Source: an uncultured Alcaligenaceae bacterium
Lineage (GTDB): Bacteria > Pseudomonadota > Gammaproteobacteria > Burkholderiales > Burkholderiaceae_B
Assembly (NCBI GenBank): GCA_937897265.1
Contig: CALCPT010000036.1
Location: 1-5,149, forward strand
Direction: 5' to 3'
Length of the DNA stretch: 5,149 nucleotides
How positions within the stretch are numbered: the stretch's first letter is position 1; every line of letters begins with the position of its first letter. Positions 4,859-5,149 of the stretch are shown here, piece after piece. The notes under the pieces were generated by a model, which saw nothing but the letters and a program-made list of their open reading frames with translations, did no database searches and was not told the origin of the DNA. Position numbers and translations under genes: made by a program.

Positions 4859-5024
4859 TGGCGCCGCGACGGGGAGAATCGGGTGGAGCAGCTCCTCCTC
4901 TCGCCGGCGCCGCTCGAGCTCCTTGTCCTCGGACGCCTTGATCATGGCCCGCACGGCAGCGGCGTTGTCGTGCAGCCAGGCGGCCTGCGCCGCGGCGTTC
5001 GGCTTCGGCGGCTTCGGCGTGGCG
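4859..5024 (-). other. GC-rich fragment with a charged, low-complexity reading frame
   Basis: GC is about 75-77% here. The minus strand reads KPATPKPPKPNAAAQAAWLH, then NAAAVRAMIKASEDKELERR and RRREEELLHPI, a Pro/Lys linker followed by a charged helix, in frame with the oxidoreductase tail by coincidence or by fusion. I do not recognise it. It may be an internal piece of an unrelated gene from a high-GC organism. Confidence 0.3.
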
Positions 5025-5149
5025 GGCTTGCTGGATCTGGGTTCGACCAAGGCCCTGACCTGGCACCTCACCCTGCTGTTTGACCAGGCTCGTTACATCG
5101 CCTGGGCGGTCTTCATGCTGCAACTCTTGCAGCCTGCCGTTGCGGGTAT
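5025..5149 (+). other. Possible plus-strand membrane-protein fragment at the window end
   Basis: From about 5025 to the end, one plus-strand frame is open and reads GLLDLGSTKALTWHLTLLFD and then ARYIAWAVFMLQLLQPAVAG, with a hydrophobic stretch that could be a transmembrane helix. GC falls back to about 60%, unlike the preceding 170 bases, so this may be yet another piece. The minus strand is also open in one frame, so strand and coding status are uncertain. It runs off the window end. Confidence 0.25.

Noticed and set aside
4739..5083. 114-codon plus-strand frame
   Set aside because: Largely antisense to the oxidoreductase C-terminal domain and the GC-rich segment; Arg/Gly/Leu-rich composition typical of shadow frames in high-GC DNA.
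4318..5149. Mobile element as the cause of the 3' patchwork
   Set aside because: No transposase, terminal inverted repeats, target duplications or integrase were found at any of the junctions.

Overview
The window looks like a proteobacterial chromosome fragment, most likely beta-proteobacterial (Burkholderiales-like). That placement is my inference from protein style, about 50% GC in the core genes, and a YghU / zeta-GST / two-domain rhodanese gene set; nothing in the window proves it. There is no rRNA, tRNA, CRISPR array or recognisable insertion sequence.

Layout. (1) Positions 1-255 hold the 3' part of a HigB-type (Gp49/RelE-like) toxin whose N-terminus is missing. It overlaps by ATGA with a complete HigA/XRE antitoxin (252-566). 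(2) Positions 738-887 encode a 49-residue protein that resembles only the N-terminal part of a second HigA-type antitoxin and looks like a remnant. (3) Positions 973-1851 encode a YghU-class glutathione S-transferase. It converges on a zeta-class GST (MaiA-like, 2601-1945, minus strand), with a perfect 11-bp stem-loop between them. (4) Divergent from the zeta GST is a two-domain rhodanese sulfurtransferase (2746-3618), preceded by a near-consensus sigma-54 (-24/-12) promoter. (5) Positions 3706-4281 encode an unrecognised 191-aa protein whose start codon sits in the loop of a perfect 10-bp inverted repeat. Its 3' end overlaps the start of a possible HEPN-type gene that is lost after about 20 codons. 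(6) From about 4320 to 5149 the sequence is a patchwork: GC-rich pieces of about 75% GC alternate with the C-terminal ends of two Gfo/Idh/MocA-type oxidoreductases that face each other tail to tail. None of these genes is complete.

How the genes fit together. Positions 973-3618 read as an accessory thiol/sulfur block: two glutathione-dependent enzymes and a sulfurtransferase, the last probably under RpoN plus an enhancer-binding activator not present here. Toxin-antitoxin material (one intact antitoxin, one truncated toxin, one antitoxin remnant, and possibly a HEPN pair) flanks this block on both sides, as is usual for a plastic genome region. The abrupt changes of GC, strand and reading frame at both ends could be real rearrangements, but a chimeric assembly is at least as likely and should be excluded first.

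The best candidates for something new are the 3706-4281 gene with its start-codon palindrome and possible HEPN partner, and the sigma-54 control of a rhodanese.
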